Origin: Orobanche coerulescens | Taxonomy: Eukaryota; Streptophyta; Magnoliopsida; Lamiales; Orobanchaceae | Length of the DNA: 64,000 nt | Direction of reading: 5' to 3' | Assembly (NCBI GenBank): GCA_033398695.1 | Contig: CM065802.1 | Location: 152,444,096 to 152,508,095 of the forward strand | Part shown: positions 11,259-22,480 of the stretch, one piece after another | Position numbering within the stretch: the stretch's first letter is position 1 | Layout of the letters: every line of letters starts with the position of its first letter | The notes under the pieces: generated by a model | Told to the model about the DNA's origin: nothing | Database searches by the model: none | The model's input: only the letters and a program-made list of their open reading frames with translations | Position numbers and translations under genes: made by a program

Positions 11259-12565
11259 ATTTTTAGGATAAATGATTGTTCATCGAGTAATCAACTTTTC
11301 ACCTCATAACTTTTGTATTCAAAGGTGTCTTAACCACTTTCGCAATCTTAAGATGTTGATAATAAGATTAACACTTGATAGATTGAAAAGATATGTTTCC
11401 AATTCACTCAACAATCAATCAAGGAGGTTTCATTAGTAGAAATAGGATATGATAAATCTCTATTTAAACCAATTAGTTCTTTTTAATCAAAATAGTGTAA
11501 ATCAATCAAATACTCAATATATAACCTAATAGAAATCCCCCTTCCCCTAAGAAGAAAGATTAGCTACTCATTGGTTTATACAAACTAAAATTATAATAGA
11601 AATAATTGATATACATAATATATATATAAACTTTTAATTACTAGAACTTAATGACAATATATGAAACTTACTTGAATATGATGTATCAAAGTGCAAGAAA
11701 CATACTTCAATATATAACTTCAAACTTGTTCAAAGGTTACAAGCTTACAAAAATTAAAAGTAAAACACTAAGTAAAATACTAAGTGCTGATTGATTAAGT
11801 ACTTTTCAATTACAAACTAAATGAAAGAAAAAACTTCAAATCAAAAATGAAATACAAACTAAAGTAAAGAGTTGTGAGGAAAATATCTTGCTAAAAGAAA
11901 GGGGTGTTTCTTGGCAAGAAGAGGAGATGTTTTTTTTTCTTCATGGGCGAATGTGTCCTTTTATAGGTGATTTTCAAGAATACAATTGATTATTTAATTC
12001 AAAATATCTATTGTAGTATCTTGACTAATTCTTTGTTCACACTTCACCCATCATGCATGTCTTTGATTTTTTAGATTTTTGACCAGAAAAATATCTTGTG
12101 GTTGAGTTCACAAGATGGTCAAAAGTGGACTATTTTTGCATGGCATCTGCTTAAAAACGGCGCTGGAAAACGGCCCATTTTGCGCCGTATTAGGATGACT
12201 CGGTCTTGTCCGGAACACGCGCAAGGACCCACCGGAAAATGTGCGCCGTGTGAGAAACGGCGCAAGACACGGCCGAGATATGTGCCGGGTTGTAAACGGT
12301 CAAGAGAAACGGCCCTATTTGCGTCGTGTGTTCCGCCGTGTTTTGTCACATTTTTTTCTTGGAAATTTCTGATTTTGATTTCGGTTTGTTTTTTCGACCT
12401 TTTTGACATTTTATGCCAGTAACCTGCAAAATAAACATTATTAGCTCATGTTTTGATATTTCTTCAAAATAATTAAATTCTATCAAAATCAGTATGATTG
12501 TGCCAGAAAAGGTTATATTTTGTATATGAATTTTAGATCAATTATGCACTAATCAAATACCCCAC
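11259..12565 (-). repeat. Athila/TAT-like gypsy LTR candidate
   Basis: In minus orientation the sequence leaves a GCTCAGGACTAGCAAGAATT...AAGTGTGGGG stretch (12566-12600), typical of the end of Athila/TAT-type interiors, then enters this AT-rich block. It contains a cluster of ACGGCGC / GGCGCA / GGCCGTG words at 12155-12345 and a TATA box TATAAAAGG at 11957-11966 further downstream. The left boundary is taken as the end of the neighbouring LTR at 11258. No terminal repeat partner is present, so extent and class are tentative. Confidence 0.45.
12155..12345. repeat. Clustered ACGGCGC/GCGCCGT words
   Basis: Words such as AAACGGCGC, TGCGCCGT, AACGGCCC, GTGCGCCGTG and ACACGGCCG occur about nine times in 190 bp inside an AT-rich surround. 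They lie upstream of the TATA at 11957 in minus orientation. This is a looser version of the palindrome clusters seen in other LTRs. Confidence 0.6.
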
Positions 12566-13090
12566 ACTTGAATTCTTGCTAGTCCTGAGCAAGACTCTTT
12601 ATTATTCATACTGAAAATAAAATAAGGGAAAAAATATAAGACACAAATTCAAATAATACACACAAATTAAGAACAATACTTATATATATAAAGAAAAAGA
12701 TCAAAATGCCATTTACACAACAACCAGCTTTATACAGTAGATAGAAATGAATCATGGTCCAAAATAAATCTATAAATGATTTTGAAGTTAAAACCCGGTT
12801 TTATTTTTGTAATTCCAACATGCAAGGTTACCTCCAAAAAGATTGATTATTTCTTTCCCACTCATGACACACACAACTCCCTTTAAAGGTTGCTCTCGAT
12901 CACTCATTTATTTTTCGACTCAATATGAAGAAGAATTTCATCGGTGTCATCAAATATTGTGATTGTTCACAATTCAATCACCATTCAAACGAAAACATGT
13001 AGAATTTCCCAAGTTCTACTCATTGAGGCATTTTATCGGACACTTAAGGTGCATAGTCCAATTCAATCGATTTAACGGAGAAATTCTCAA
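12566..13090 (-). other. Non-coding 3' interior of Athila/TAT-like element
   Basis: The minus strand carries GCTCAGGACTAGCAAG and AAGTGTGGGG, the conserved purine-rich stretch before the LTR in Athila/TAT elements, preceded by AT-rich non-coding sequence. No open frame with similarity was seen. The boundary with the neighbouring LTR near 13090 is approximate. Confidence 0.4.
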
Positions 13091-14281
13091 ATTTGTTCCA
13101 CAAAACTTCAAGAGTAATGTATAATTTCGAGTATACAACCACGTTCTATCAAAAATCTGAATTGAAACGAAGGAAATCGGCCAAAACATCAAGAAACTCC
13201 AAAAATATCCAAAACCAAGTGTTTAGGTGTTCTTACCTTCGATCCGGGCAAAATATGATGTTATCCATGAAGTAAATCTTCCAAAACATGTTGCTGTATG
13301 ATGATTCCATACAAATCCATCCACTTTTGCTGAAGGAATCGCGAAAAAACGAAGAAAAAATGAAAAATGCCAAAGTGACCCGATCCAGGCCTTAAATAGG
13401 CGGGACCTGTCGGTACTTTACGGTTGTAACCGACCGTGGCTTACGTACGTAACCGACCGTGGCCTACCCTCCTGTCCATTTTAGTCGACACCCTTACGGC
13501 CGTAACTGGCACCTGGTTACGTACGTAACGAGCCCTTACGGCCGTAACCGGCCACAGCCTTACGTACGTTATCGCCCAGTCCTTGCCCCCAGCGAGTCAC
13601 TGCCGACCGTGATCGGCCACCCCTGCGAGTCACTGCCGACCATGCTCGGCCACTGCAGGTCCTCTCGGCCACGACTCGGCCAGCCGCCCTGTAACGTACG
13701 TAACACTTAATCCGTTGTGTACGTAATATATACGTTGATTTGCTACAGTATTATACTCGTATTACGTACGTAATACACCATGTATAGCGTACGTAAATCC
13801 ATCCGTTGACTCACCTGTCCACATCAGCGCCGAAAGCCGCCGACCACGGGCCCCACTATCCGATCACAACTCGGTCCTGTCTGATTCCTCTTGTTACGTA
13901 CGTAATGCCTTATGCATAACGTACGCAAAACGTATAATTTAGCGTACGTTAGCCCATAAACTTAACGTACGTAATGGCCTTCTGTACTTAGCCAATTCCA
14001 ACTATTCTTGTCCGACGTCTCAACATACCGGATACGTATACACATACTGAATACACATATAATCAACCCAAAAATATTCTCATACGATATACCTGACATC
14101 CAAATCAGTTCAATATGATACAACATATCCTCAATATATTTTTCAATCAAAACGTCAGTTACACAAGTATAACTGTCTCGGTCCTCAATTTATTTTATCC
14201 ATACTGTATAGATACCAAACTATACAGTATATCTCAGATAAAATAACGCGAAAAATTTATACTGAAAATCCGGGTATTACA
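13091..14281 (-). repeat. Minus-strand gypsy LTR fragment with mixed palindrome words
   Basis: The minus-strand start TGTAATACCCGG is at 14281. The LTR then runs through a large palindrome cluster (13985-13430), a TATA (TATTTAAG, 13391-13398) and a strong splice donor GAAG/GTAAGA (13231-13237), and is lost near 13090. The first 150 bp resemble the start of the LTR ending at 63292 (shared CAGTATGGATAAAATAAAT), so the two are one family. The opposite end (TGTAACACCCC on plus) is missing. Confidence 0.75.
13430..13985. repeat. Palindrome cluster mixing TTACGTACGTAA and TTACGGCCGTAA
   Basis: Perfect or near-perfect TTACGTACGTAA/AACGTACGTAA words occur near 13440, 13516, 13558, 13692, 13762, 13891 and 13961, with variants near 13784, 13917 and 13938. 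TTACGGCCGTAA occurs at about 13494 and 13531 between them. The cluster lies immediately upstream of the LTR TATA. Confidence 0.9.
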
Positions 14282-14676
14282 CTAACAGGGAGTCGTGTCA
14301 TGGCAATCGAGATTGCAAAAGTGCGTTGCCTTGTCAATTACAGAGGCCGAGTATATTGCGGCGGTGGAAGCGTGTAAAGAGCTCTTATGGTTGAAAATAT
14401 TTTACGAGAGCTAGGCTTCCGACAACGACGTTACGTGGTTCTTTGTGATAGTCAAAGTGCGATTCATTTGGCGAAGAATGTGACTTTTCACAAGAGAACG
14501 AAACATCTCGATGTGAGGTATCATTAGATCCGAGATGCAATGGAGGATGGTTTGTTTGAACTTGATAAAGTTCATACCGACGATAATAGTTCCGATATGT
14601 TAACCAAGATATTAAGTAGAGAGAATGTGAAGGTGTGTTGTTCGATCGCCGGGATGGCGAACTCTTCTTATATTCT
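14282..14676 (+). pseudogene. Copia RNase H tail
   Basis: Plus-strand translation gives the C-terminal RNase H of a Ty1/copia polyprotein: [20 protein letters not shown] with the conserved Glu, then LLWLK, a CDSQSAIHLAKN box, FHKRTKHLDVRYH, and a tail ending in a DNSSDMLTK-like motif. There is a stop after RYH (TAG at 14527-14529) and a frameshift near 14390. Only the end of pol is present; the LTR at 13091-14281 abuts its upstream side. A polypurine tract and an LTR follow, as expected. Confidence 0.85.
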
Positions 14677-14690
14677 GGAAAGGGGGAGAT
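14677..14690 (+). other. Copia polypurine tract
   Basis: GAAAGGGGGAGATT directly precedes TGTAGGAG, the start of the LTR. Confidence 0.75.
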
Positions 14691-14691
14691 T

Positions 14692-15618
14692 TGTAGGAGT
14701 TATTTCCAAAATATAGGCATTTTCGGAGTCGACTGGACTCCAGGCCGCGGCACAAATCCTCCGGTACACGGCACTACACCTTGCAAAAGACTCCCTAGGT
14801 TTCTGCACTCCGGGCCGCGGCATAAGGCAGCCAGGCCGCGGCCCCCGGAAATCCTCCTACAGCACACGACCGCGTCTGTACTACGGGTCGCGGCCCCCAG
14901 CGAATTTACTGGAAGTTTTTCTGAGTGTGCCGCGGCACACCTACTCGGGCCACGGCACACGGGGTCAACCCTGCTTTTGGGTTCCCCTTTTAGGCAGATT
15001 TCCTGTGGGATTTCTTCACTTCTCACCATTCTTGAGAGACATACACATAGAGAGAGAAACAAGAGAGAAAAGAAGGAGAGAAAAATACTTGTGTGATTTC
15101 CCGGAGGTATATTGATCGGATCGTCGTGATTGTTGACAAGAGCTTGGTAGCTATTTGGCAAACCTTTTCACCAGAATAGATCGAGGGTTTGAGTCCGGAA
15201 GTTCAGGTATTTTTGTTAGCTTTTTTTTGTGTAAGCTATTTTGGTGTTTCCTTTTCTCGATCTTGTTGTTATTGTTGTATTTCAAATACTTGAAGAATGT
15301 TTATTACCGAATATTTGAAGATTGTATTGTATACCTCTAGTTTGTACTAGGGACGATTGTGCATTGTGTATTGATGTTAGTAGATTTAAGTGGCTTCGGT
15401 CCCGTGGTTTTTACTCTCGTCTTGAGGGGTTTTCCACGCTAAAATTGTGTCTCGTTATTTATCGCTTTTGGTATATCATTTGTATTATATTGTCGAGTTG
15501 TAATTGTTTGCTCTACTCGTCGGTACCCACGAAGTTACAATTGAAGGGTGGGAAATTGTCAAACGAGGTTCCGCATTTTTCGTTGTGACGTTATTACTTT
15601 GCCGGTGTTTTCCCAACA
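14692..15618 (+). repeat. Copia 3' LTR (927 bp)
   Basis: It starts TGTAGGAGTT after the polypurine tract and ends at TTTTCCCAACA (15618). U3 holds palindromic CCGCGG words at about 14742, 14815, 14838, 14887 and 14925-14940, the last being the perfect 16-mer GTGTGCCGCGGCACAC, also present in the Tekay LTR at 20279. A GAGAGAGAAACAAGAG leader follows near 15050. The right end is judged by TG...CA symmetry, so it could be off by some bases. Confidence 0.7.
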
Positions 15619-16915
15619 ACGTGGACCTTTGACTTGAAGTTTCAGTAGGAGATGTGTTTGTGACATTAAGTTAGTCATTAGAGTAGTTCGATCCAATCGT
15701 CGGTTGGTTGGTCAACCTCGAAATGCATCTTAGTGGGCAAGTAGCAGTCTCTACTGAATACTAAGATATGATTCTTTCTCCTTTTAGTGAGCTAGTAAAA
15801 GTCCTATGTGGTTAATAGCAAATGAGATCATAAGTCTTTGGCCAAAGCAGTTAGAGCTACTTGTATTTGATACACGAGAGCTCGGTGATCTCGGTTTTTA
15901 TTAACAAATGCATGTAGTCAAGTTATAATAGGGTTTGACATTACCGTGACTCTAACACTGATTGGGATATTTGATTGAAGGATTTATACGTATACGGTAT
16001 TCATAACGTAAAGGTTTTGGAATGATCCCTATCATTCATTCTCAGTTGGGTTAAAGTGTGAGCCACGGGACTGGCTAAGTGTTCTTACACTCTTTAGTTC
16101 CTCCCATTGCCGACTGATACGAACCTATGGAGTTGCGGCACAGGATAGATAACGGATTAAATTAAGAATATTCTCTCTTAATGAATATTAGACATTATAT
16201 GTCTAATTTAAATTATTGGATAATTATTATTAATTTATTAGATAAATTAAATCGGTCTAATGAATTAAATAAATTACTGGATAATTAATTTAATTCATAT
16301 TATTACTTAGAGAGTTTATATTTAATGTAACTAATTAATACGATTAATTAATTGTATTAATATTCAAACGTACCAATATTTATCTATCAGATTAGATACA
16401 CGAGAGTCTGTTTTACTGACCAAAACGAACCAACTCTGTCTTTCTTATTTTGGCCGTCCCAACTACTCATCATTTTCCTTTGAATAACATTTTTTTGATG
16501 AAGTCTTCCTTTCATCATGTGAGTATTATTTTATGTACTCATGTGATGGAAGACTTGAAATAGAATTTTGAATTTATTATAATAAGACATCGTCTTTTGT
16601 TATAAAGTGAAGCAACTTGGTGAAATTGAGAGGTTATGTGCAGAAGCATTATCACACGGCAGAAGGCAAAAATGTGAGGAATAGAAAAAGAGAGAAAGAA
16701 AATAAAAGGAGATAAAAGAGTATCTTCAGTTGAATTTTCTTTGAAATATTATTTCTTCTTCAAATTTATTTCTTTGAGAGTTAAAATAAAAAAAATTATC
16801 CTTTTATCACTTCAAATAGCCGTCGACTTTGGAGGTCTTGGAGTGACGATAACATATTTTCGGCCATCTTTCCGATGAGTGATACGTGAGGCACGGTATT
16901 TTCGATGCTCGGGAA
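15619..16915 (+). repeat. Copia LTR of the nested-copia family (partial)
   Basis: Blocks here resemble the minus strand of 40973-41711. Both share a tract of the type TATTCA(T/C)(A/G)AC then GGTTTTG(G)AATGAT, CAGTTGGGTTA, CTCCCATTGCCGACT and CCTATGGAGT. This is therefore another LTR of the copia that is interrupted by CACTA-2. Bases 16150-16400 are AT-rich with many ATTAAT runs. No coding sequence. The left edge may have lost a few bases where it meets the other copia LTR; the right edge is cut by a gypsy LTR start. Confidence 0.55.
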
Positions 16916-17400
16916 TGTAATATCCATATTTTTCTACTTTCCGTATTTTTTCTGATTTTGGTATGTTTATGATTTTGACGACTCGTTTGTAATCGTGTCA
17001 ATATTTTGGGAACTTTATTGTTCTGCACTTTTGTCATTTGAACGGGTTTCGGAGTTATTTTAGTCGAATTCGAGGAATGTTATGACTATAATAATGTGTT
17101 TTGGTCCGATTCTCATAAATATTGTTCGAAACTATCGTTTCATCGAACCTATAAGTTCATTCAGTATATATAGACGCGTTGTGAGCGTCGGTTTTGTTAT
17201 TTGATCTTGAATAGTCATTTTCGGACGTTTGGGTCGATTTATAATTTCTCAAAGTTTTGGGCGTATTCTTCTATTTTTGGTTTTCCGAACCTTTGAGTGG
17301 TCGGAATCACATGTTGACTTGATGCCCGAATTTGTATCATAACGCTCTTCATAAGCGCTTCATTCGATGTTGATAATCTTCGAATTTTGTTGTCGTCCGG
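16916..17400 (+). repeat. Start of a plus-strand gypsy LTR (truncated)
   Basis: TGTAATATCCATATTTTTCT at 16916 is a gypsy LTR start. It resembles the minus strand of 30616-30350 (TGTAATATTCGCATTTTTCT), with matching later blocks (GACTCGTTTGTAA, CGGGTTTCGGAG). It is cut at about 17400, where copia integrase of opposite orientation begins. Confidence 0.65.
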
Positions 17401-17752
17401 TACTCATGTACTCACCACCTCGGTCTGACCGAAGAGTCTCAACACGGTGACCTGTTTGATTTTCAACTATTGTTTTAAATTCCTTGAATTTTTCAAAAGC
17501 TTCAGACTTATGTTTTATTAAGTACAAGGACTCATACCTAGTGTGGTCATCAGTGAATGTAATGAAATACTGAAAGCCATTTCGTGCCACTTCAAAAGGG
17601 CCACAGACATCGCTATGGATCAATCCAAGTTTTTCAGTAGCTCTTTCGAAACTCCCTGTGAAGGGTAACTTAGTCAGTTTGCCTTGAAGACAAGATTCAC
17701 AAGTTGGATAGGGATCTGATCCCAATGGACCCATAAGCCCACCTTTCTCCAT
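17401..17752 (-). pseudogene. Copia integrase, truncated
   Basis: The minus-strand frame reads the zinc-finger CC half (CESCLQGK), then the first catalytic Asp in LIHSDVCGPF, a TFTDDHTRY segment, and the second Asp in LRSDRGGEYMS, where the element is broken. The Glu of the DDE triad is lost. It is close to the copy at 55007-55400. Confidence 0.85.
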
Positions 17753-17766
17753 TTTATGGACTTGGT

Positions 17767-18355
17767 CTAACCAATATGACCAAGTCTAAGATGCCAATTT
17801 AGTGCTTGGTTTGTTTCATCCCTACCACGCTTTCTAGTTATAGTATTCAGAGTTGTTTTATTCTTTAGATTCAAATGGTATAAATTATTTAATAATATAG
17901 CAGTACCAACCAATTTATTTCTAAAATAAATTCGACAGGACCCATCTCCAATAAAGAAGTGAAATCTCTTTCGGTCCATGACCGGAATTGATACAATATT
18001 TTTATGCCCCTTGGGAAAAACAAGTACATCATTTAAATCAAGAATAAAACCAGATTCTAAATCCAACATAAGGGATCCAATATCAGAAGCCTCGACACTA
18101 TGTCCACTCCCGACGGTGACCATCACCTCCCCTGAATCCAGCTTCCTGCTTCGTTCTAGATCCTGATTCATTGTACAAATGTGAGAACTCGCACCGGAAT
18201 CAAGTATCCAAGAAGTAGAATATACAGTTACAGAACAATTTCTTTCCAAAACTATTAGTTCCATACCTGAAGGCGCATTATGTTCAAGCTTTGGACAGTA
18301 CCTCCTCCAGTGGCCTAGCTCACCGCAGTTGAGGCATTTATCCGTTTTCTTAGCC
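17767..18355 (-). pseudogene. Copia protease with upstream zinc knuckle
   Basis: The frame 17767-18264 holds the retropepsin motif WILDSGASSHI and continues through IGDGSCRIYF to HLRLGHIG, the GAG-pre-integrase motif. Upstream, at about 18290-18345, the minus strand encodes a CCHC knuckle of the form CLNCGELGHWRRYC. A stop just downstream of LGHIG separates it from integrase. Copia protease cleaves the Gag-Pol precursor. Confidence 0.85.
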
Positions 18356-18773
18356 CCTTGCTCTTTTGAACCATTGGGGCCTAGCCCTTGTCTTTCTGTA
18401 CCTTACCTTTTGGCTTGAACTGCTTCTTGCCTTTCTTCTTATTGTTATTGGACCTCCAAGGCCCTGGAAATTACAAGAGTAGCCTCCTTCGACCTAGTCT
18501 TCATCTAAGACTGTGCCGTGCTCAATTTGTTCATTAGCCTAGCTAAATTACATGCAATTTTATTGCAGTTAAAATTCATAACAAATTGAGTGAAGGAGTC
18601 AAGAAATGATTGAAGAATGAGGTGCATGCGGAGAGAAACATGCATACTAAAATCAAGAGCCTCCAATCATAGATATCATTTTGAGGACATGGTCCCCAAC
18701 TTTCTCTCCTTCCTTCATTCGAGCACTAAACAACTGTTTGGATATCTCATACTCGATTGTGCTCCCCATAAAG
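18356..18773 (-). pseudogene. Copia Gag, C-terminal half (split gene)
   Basis: The minus strand carries YEISKQLFSARMKEG and VGDHVLKMIS from copia Gag (UBN2 type), then decays with frameshifts. The N-terminal half lies at 27304-27609. The break is the Tekay insertion with duplicated taaag. A small deletion of a few codons follows the break when compared with 54050-54090. Confidence 0.8.
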
Positions 18774-20608
18774 TGTAACACCCCCAGGATATCCGAGGTA
18801 TATTACAGCGCCGTGAATCCCTATATGGGACCCACCAGGCTGAACAGCATCATACACAACGACTCACAGAAACGATAAAATAACACCACGTCATAAAGAC
18901 GCAAAACAGAACAATCCACCCGGTTCAACCGGTCAATATAACATCATCATCCAACACAACATAATAAGCAACAATACAATTCAAACGAACAAGAACCCCT
19001 TAAGTACTCGAGTACAACTATTAGTTCAAAACCACAAAAGACAAAAAGGTAAAAGACACTAAAACATCACTCGTGCACCATCATCACGCACGGCCATCAT
19101 CCGTGTCTTGGTCAGTAGCCGCTCGTCTCGATGAACCTGACCTGAAATTCATAAAATGAATTTCCCCAAAACGGGTCCCCAGAGGGGTTGGCAATTACGC
19201 TAGTACAAGTAACCAAATGAACATTTTACATCTTACACATATAGTAATGCATGCCATCAAGAAATCATAGTTTCCAAAATGCTCATTTCCGGAAATGCCA
19301 ATGACCAAACCACATTTGTAAAAATGCACCACAATTAACCGCGGACCCACAGCTTCGTGGATCCCTGCCGAGACCCGTCGGATCTAACCCACGGTGGTTA
19401 AAAGCAAGCTCGCGGTCCACGGCCGTGGAACCCTACCGAGACCCCGTCGAGTCTAACCCGTAGTGAGCATACACACACACACAATTTCTCATACAAAACT
19501 ACTATGTCAAGATCGTAAATTCATAAGGGTACTTGCCTCGATTAATTAGACGATGACACGAACGGAACGGAAGAGTAGAACACGACCGCAAGGAACCGGC
19601 GGAAATGAACCTAACGATTCGAATAACACAATCACAACCAACTCTAGACGATTACGGAAATGAAATACACCGGAAACCCGCCTACGATTCATGTATATTC
19701 ATACAAAAATAACAACGAGGCGGACCACAACCAAACCCTCTCGATTCCGTAAAAATCCACAAAATATCCATGAATCGTAGGAAACTAAAGATACTAACAA
19801 TATCAATCGTATACATCATGAATTCACCAACAAAACGGAACGAATCGGAAGAAAAACCCAAAACCCCAAATTAATCGAAAATAGGGTTTTAGAACATTAC
19901 CTTAGGAGATTCAAGTACCAAGATCCGAAGAACGCGTTAGATTGATTTCCCGAGCCTTACAACCGAGGGAAGATGATGAAAAATCGGCTCCCGAATGAAG
20001 AATGCTTGAGAGTTCTCCTCCCTTAGCTCTCTCTCTCTCGCAGATGAAAAATGGGGTGGAAATGGCCGATTTCGTCTAATAAAGACGAAGCCACGATTGA
20101 CCGCTTCGTGTGCCGCGGCACGTGCCAAGAAAATACTCCTGTGTTTCGCGTTGTGCCGCGGCACGGCCTGCGTGTGCCGCGGCACAGTCTGATTTGGTTT
20201 TGGTCGCGAAGACACACGAGTGTGCCGCGGCACGGATAGGTGTGCGCGCGGCTGGCACCGTGCCACGCCACCGGATGGGTGTGCCGCGGCACACACGATC
20301 TGATTTGTTCGACTATCAATTGAAGGAATTTGTGTGCCGCGCGCACACACCTTGTGCCGGCCCATACCCCCTTTTGGGTTCCAAAATGCTAAAAATGATC
20401 CTAAAAGGGAATAAAAGCGATAGGAATCAATATTTGGGGGCCAACAACACGCAATGGATCCACGGCAACCCAAAGCGGCGGTTCCGCACAACAACGAGGA
20501 TACAGTTCAACGGTTTGACAGAAGGACACACCGAAGATACACGAGGTCACTACGACCAGAAATACACCAAAACGAAAATACAAGGAAAAGAAAAATACGG
20601 ATATTACA
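18774..20608 (-). repeat. 3' LTR of the Tekay element (1835 bp)
   Basis: Minus orientation TGTAATATCCG...GGGGGTGTTACA. It contains a GTGCCGCGGCAC palindrome cluster (20365-20105), a weak TATA (about 20085), a splice donor TAAG/GTAATG at about 19903, a two-unit repeat GCGGACCCACAGCTTCGTGG/GCGGTCCACGG at 19335-19465, and a CCCCAGAGGGGTTGGCAA hairpin at 19177-19194. Confidence 0.92.
20105..20365. repeat. GTGCCGCGGCAC palindrome cluster
   Basis: Seven or eight copies, mostly full GTGCCGCGGCAC, lie near 20110, 20154, 20175, 20220, 20281 and, in damaged form, near 20240, 20335 and 20354. The copy at 20279-20294 is the 16-mer GTGTGCCGCGGCACAC, identical to one in the copia LTR at 14925. Confidence 0.9.
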
Positions 20609-20622
20609 TTCTACCCCTCTAA
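20609..20622 (-). other. Polypurine tract of the Tekay element
   Basis: Minus-strand AGAGGGGTAGAA sits directly before the LTR start. The same tract occurs at 44339 and 50961 in the gag-only family. Confidence 0.8.
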
Positions 20623-20639
20623 AAATAAGTTTCGTCCGA

Positions 20640-20905
20640 AACTTAAGAAACAAACAACTCCGGTACCCGGACGCATGCTATCGTCGGTTTCCCAAGTTGC
20701 TTCCTCGACACCGTGTCTCGACCACCGCACCTTGACCAAAGGTATGGTCTTATGCCTCAATCGTTTCTCACGATGCTCCAAAATCTTCAAAGGACGCTCC
20801 TCAAAAGTAATATCTTGAGAATATCAATCTCGCCATAATCGATGACGTGACTAGGATCCGAACATATTTCCTCAATCGGGAAACATGGAAAACGCTATGA
20901 ACATG
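20640..20905 (-). pseudogene. Chromodomain-like C-terminus of Tekay Pol
   Basis: The minus strand reads ITFEERPLKILEHREKRLRH, then IPLVKVRWSRHGVEEATWE, the chromodomain-like end typical of Tekay/Del chromoviruses (aromatic cage partly replaced). A frameshift separates it from the integrase end. In relatives the domain targets integration to heterochromatin. Confidence 0.75.
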
Positions 20906-21880
20906 ACTCAAGACCGAGGTAACGCCAAACGGTATGCCAACCCACCTACTCGCTCGAGGATCTCAAAGGGGCCGATAAATCTCGGACTCAACTTCCCTTT
21001 CTTCCCGAAACGAAAAACTCCCTTCGTCGGCGACACCTTTAGCAAAGCGTGGTCTCCCACCTCGAATTCCAAAGGTCGGCGACGGACATCGGCATATGAC
21101 TTCGCCGACTGGGCGATCAACATCCGTTCTCGAATTAACTCTATCTTCCGCCTCGTCTCTAAAAGCGACATCGGCTCGGTCAGACCAAATCGGACGCCTC
21201 ATTCCAACAGATCGGTGATCGACATCGCCCGTCCGTAAAGTGCCTCATACGGTGCCATCCGAATCGATGCGTGCCAACCGTTGTTGTACGTGAATTCGAT
21301 CGGCAAATGTTCCTCCCGGTCACTACTCAATCGAGAGCACAGCACGCAACAAGTCCTCGAACGTCTGGATAGTGCGTTCGATTGTCCATCGATCGGGATG
21401 AAAAGAGGTACTCAAATGTAAACGGTACCCAACGCCTTATGCACACTTGCGGAAGTGCGATACAAAACGACCGTCACGATCCGAAACAATAGACTTGAGG
21501 TACCATGAAGTCTCACAATCTGCGCGATAAACACACGAGCTAACTTCTCCGGCCCCAAGTGTCCTTGATGCCCGAAAATGTGCCGACTTGGTCGACGATC
21601 GACGATCACCCAAACCATATTCATGCCCGACTTCGATCTCGGCGACTCGTAATGAAATCCATCGATATATCTTCCCATTTCCATTCTGAACGGAAGTGAT
21701 CGCAAAAAGTCCGGCGGTCGGCGATGCTCGATTTTGACCTGTGACAAGTCAAACATCTCGCTACAAACCGTGCGACCTCATCCTTCATGTCATTCCACCA
21801 GAAGTTCCTTCTCAAGTCCTTGTACATCTTACTCGAACCGGGATGAACGGAGTAAGGTGTAGCATGGGCCTCCCGCAAAA
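20906..21880 (-). pseudogene. Integrase of the Tekay element (frameshifted)
   Basis: From right to left: zinc-finger part REAHATPYSVHPGS then VARFVARCLTCHRSK (21621-21850), catalytic core pieces EDISMDFIT and MVWVIVDR (21600-21700), then shifted frames through the region expected to hold the second Asp and the Glu, and the GPY/F module KLSPRFIGPFEILERVG at 20908-21171. All modules are present, unlike in G1. At least four frameshifts break the frame. Confidence 0.8.
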
Positions 21881-22480
21881 TACTCTGTCTCAACTCGAGT
21901 CGTTCGGCACACAAAGACGACTCAAATCTCAAAATACCATCCTCGTGAATCATAAACCCTTGAGATTTTCCTTTAAGAACTTTCTCTCGAATTTGAGTAA
22001 TCATCGGATCCTCCGATTGCTTGACTTAATTTCATCGACCAGAGACGACGAAATCTCTAAAGCACGAAGTTGCCCAACGGCTCCGTGCAACAAAACTTCA
22101 ACATCTAACTCGATCAAAGCCCGAAGCTCGGGATCGCGACGTAAGGATCTCGAGCATTCGCAACGCAACCGGTTTCGACTCAAGGCGTCGGCCACGACGT
22201 TTGCCTTGCCGGATGATAAAGGATTTCGAGGTCATAATCCTTAATCAGCTCTAACCACCTCCTCTACCTCATATTCAATTCTCATTGGGTAAATATGTAT
22301 TTGAGACTTTTATGATCGGTAAAAATCGACATGTGGAGCCGAAAAGATAGTGACGCCAAATCTTGAGCGCAAATACGATTGCCGCTAACTCCAAATCATG
22401 AGTAGGGTAGTTAAGCTCATACGGCCTCAAGCTGTCTCGATGCAAAGGCGATGGTCTTGCCGTCCGCATTAATACACACC
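21881..22480 (-). pseudogene. RNase H and linker of the Tekay element
   Basis: Recognisable parts are [20 protein letters not shown] and [10 protein letters not shown] (22275-22469), the ADALSRN end of RNase H at about 22180, and a linker with ALEISSSLVDEI (22001-22195). The frame shifts between pieces. Confidence 0.75.

Noticed and set aside
14635..15161. Open frames of about 150 codons on both strands
   Set aside because: They lie in the GC-rich U3/R part of a copia LTR, overlap each other antisense, and show no conserved motif.
19937..20622. Long overlapping open frames on both strands (up to 185 codons)
   Set aside because: They come from the CCGCGG-rich LTR block, which lacks stop codons by composition; the paired LTR breaks them.
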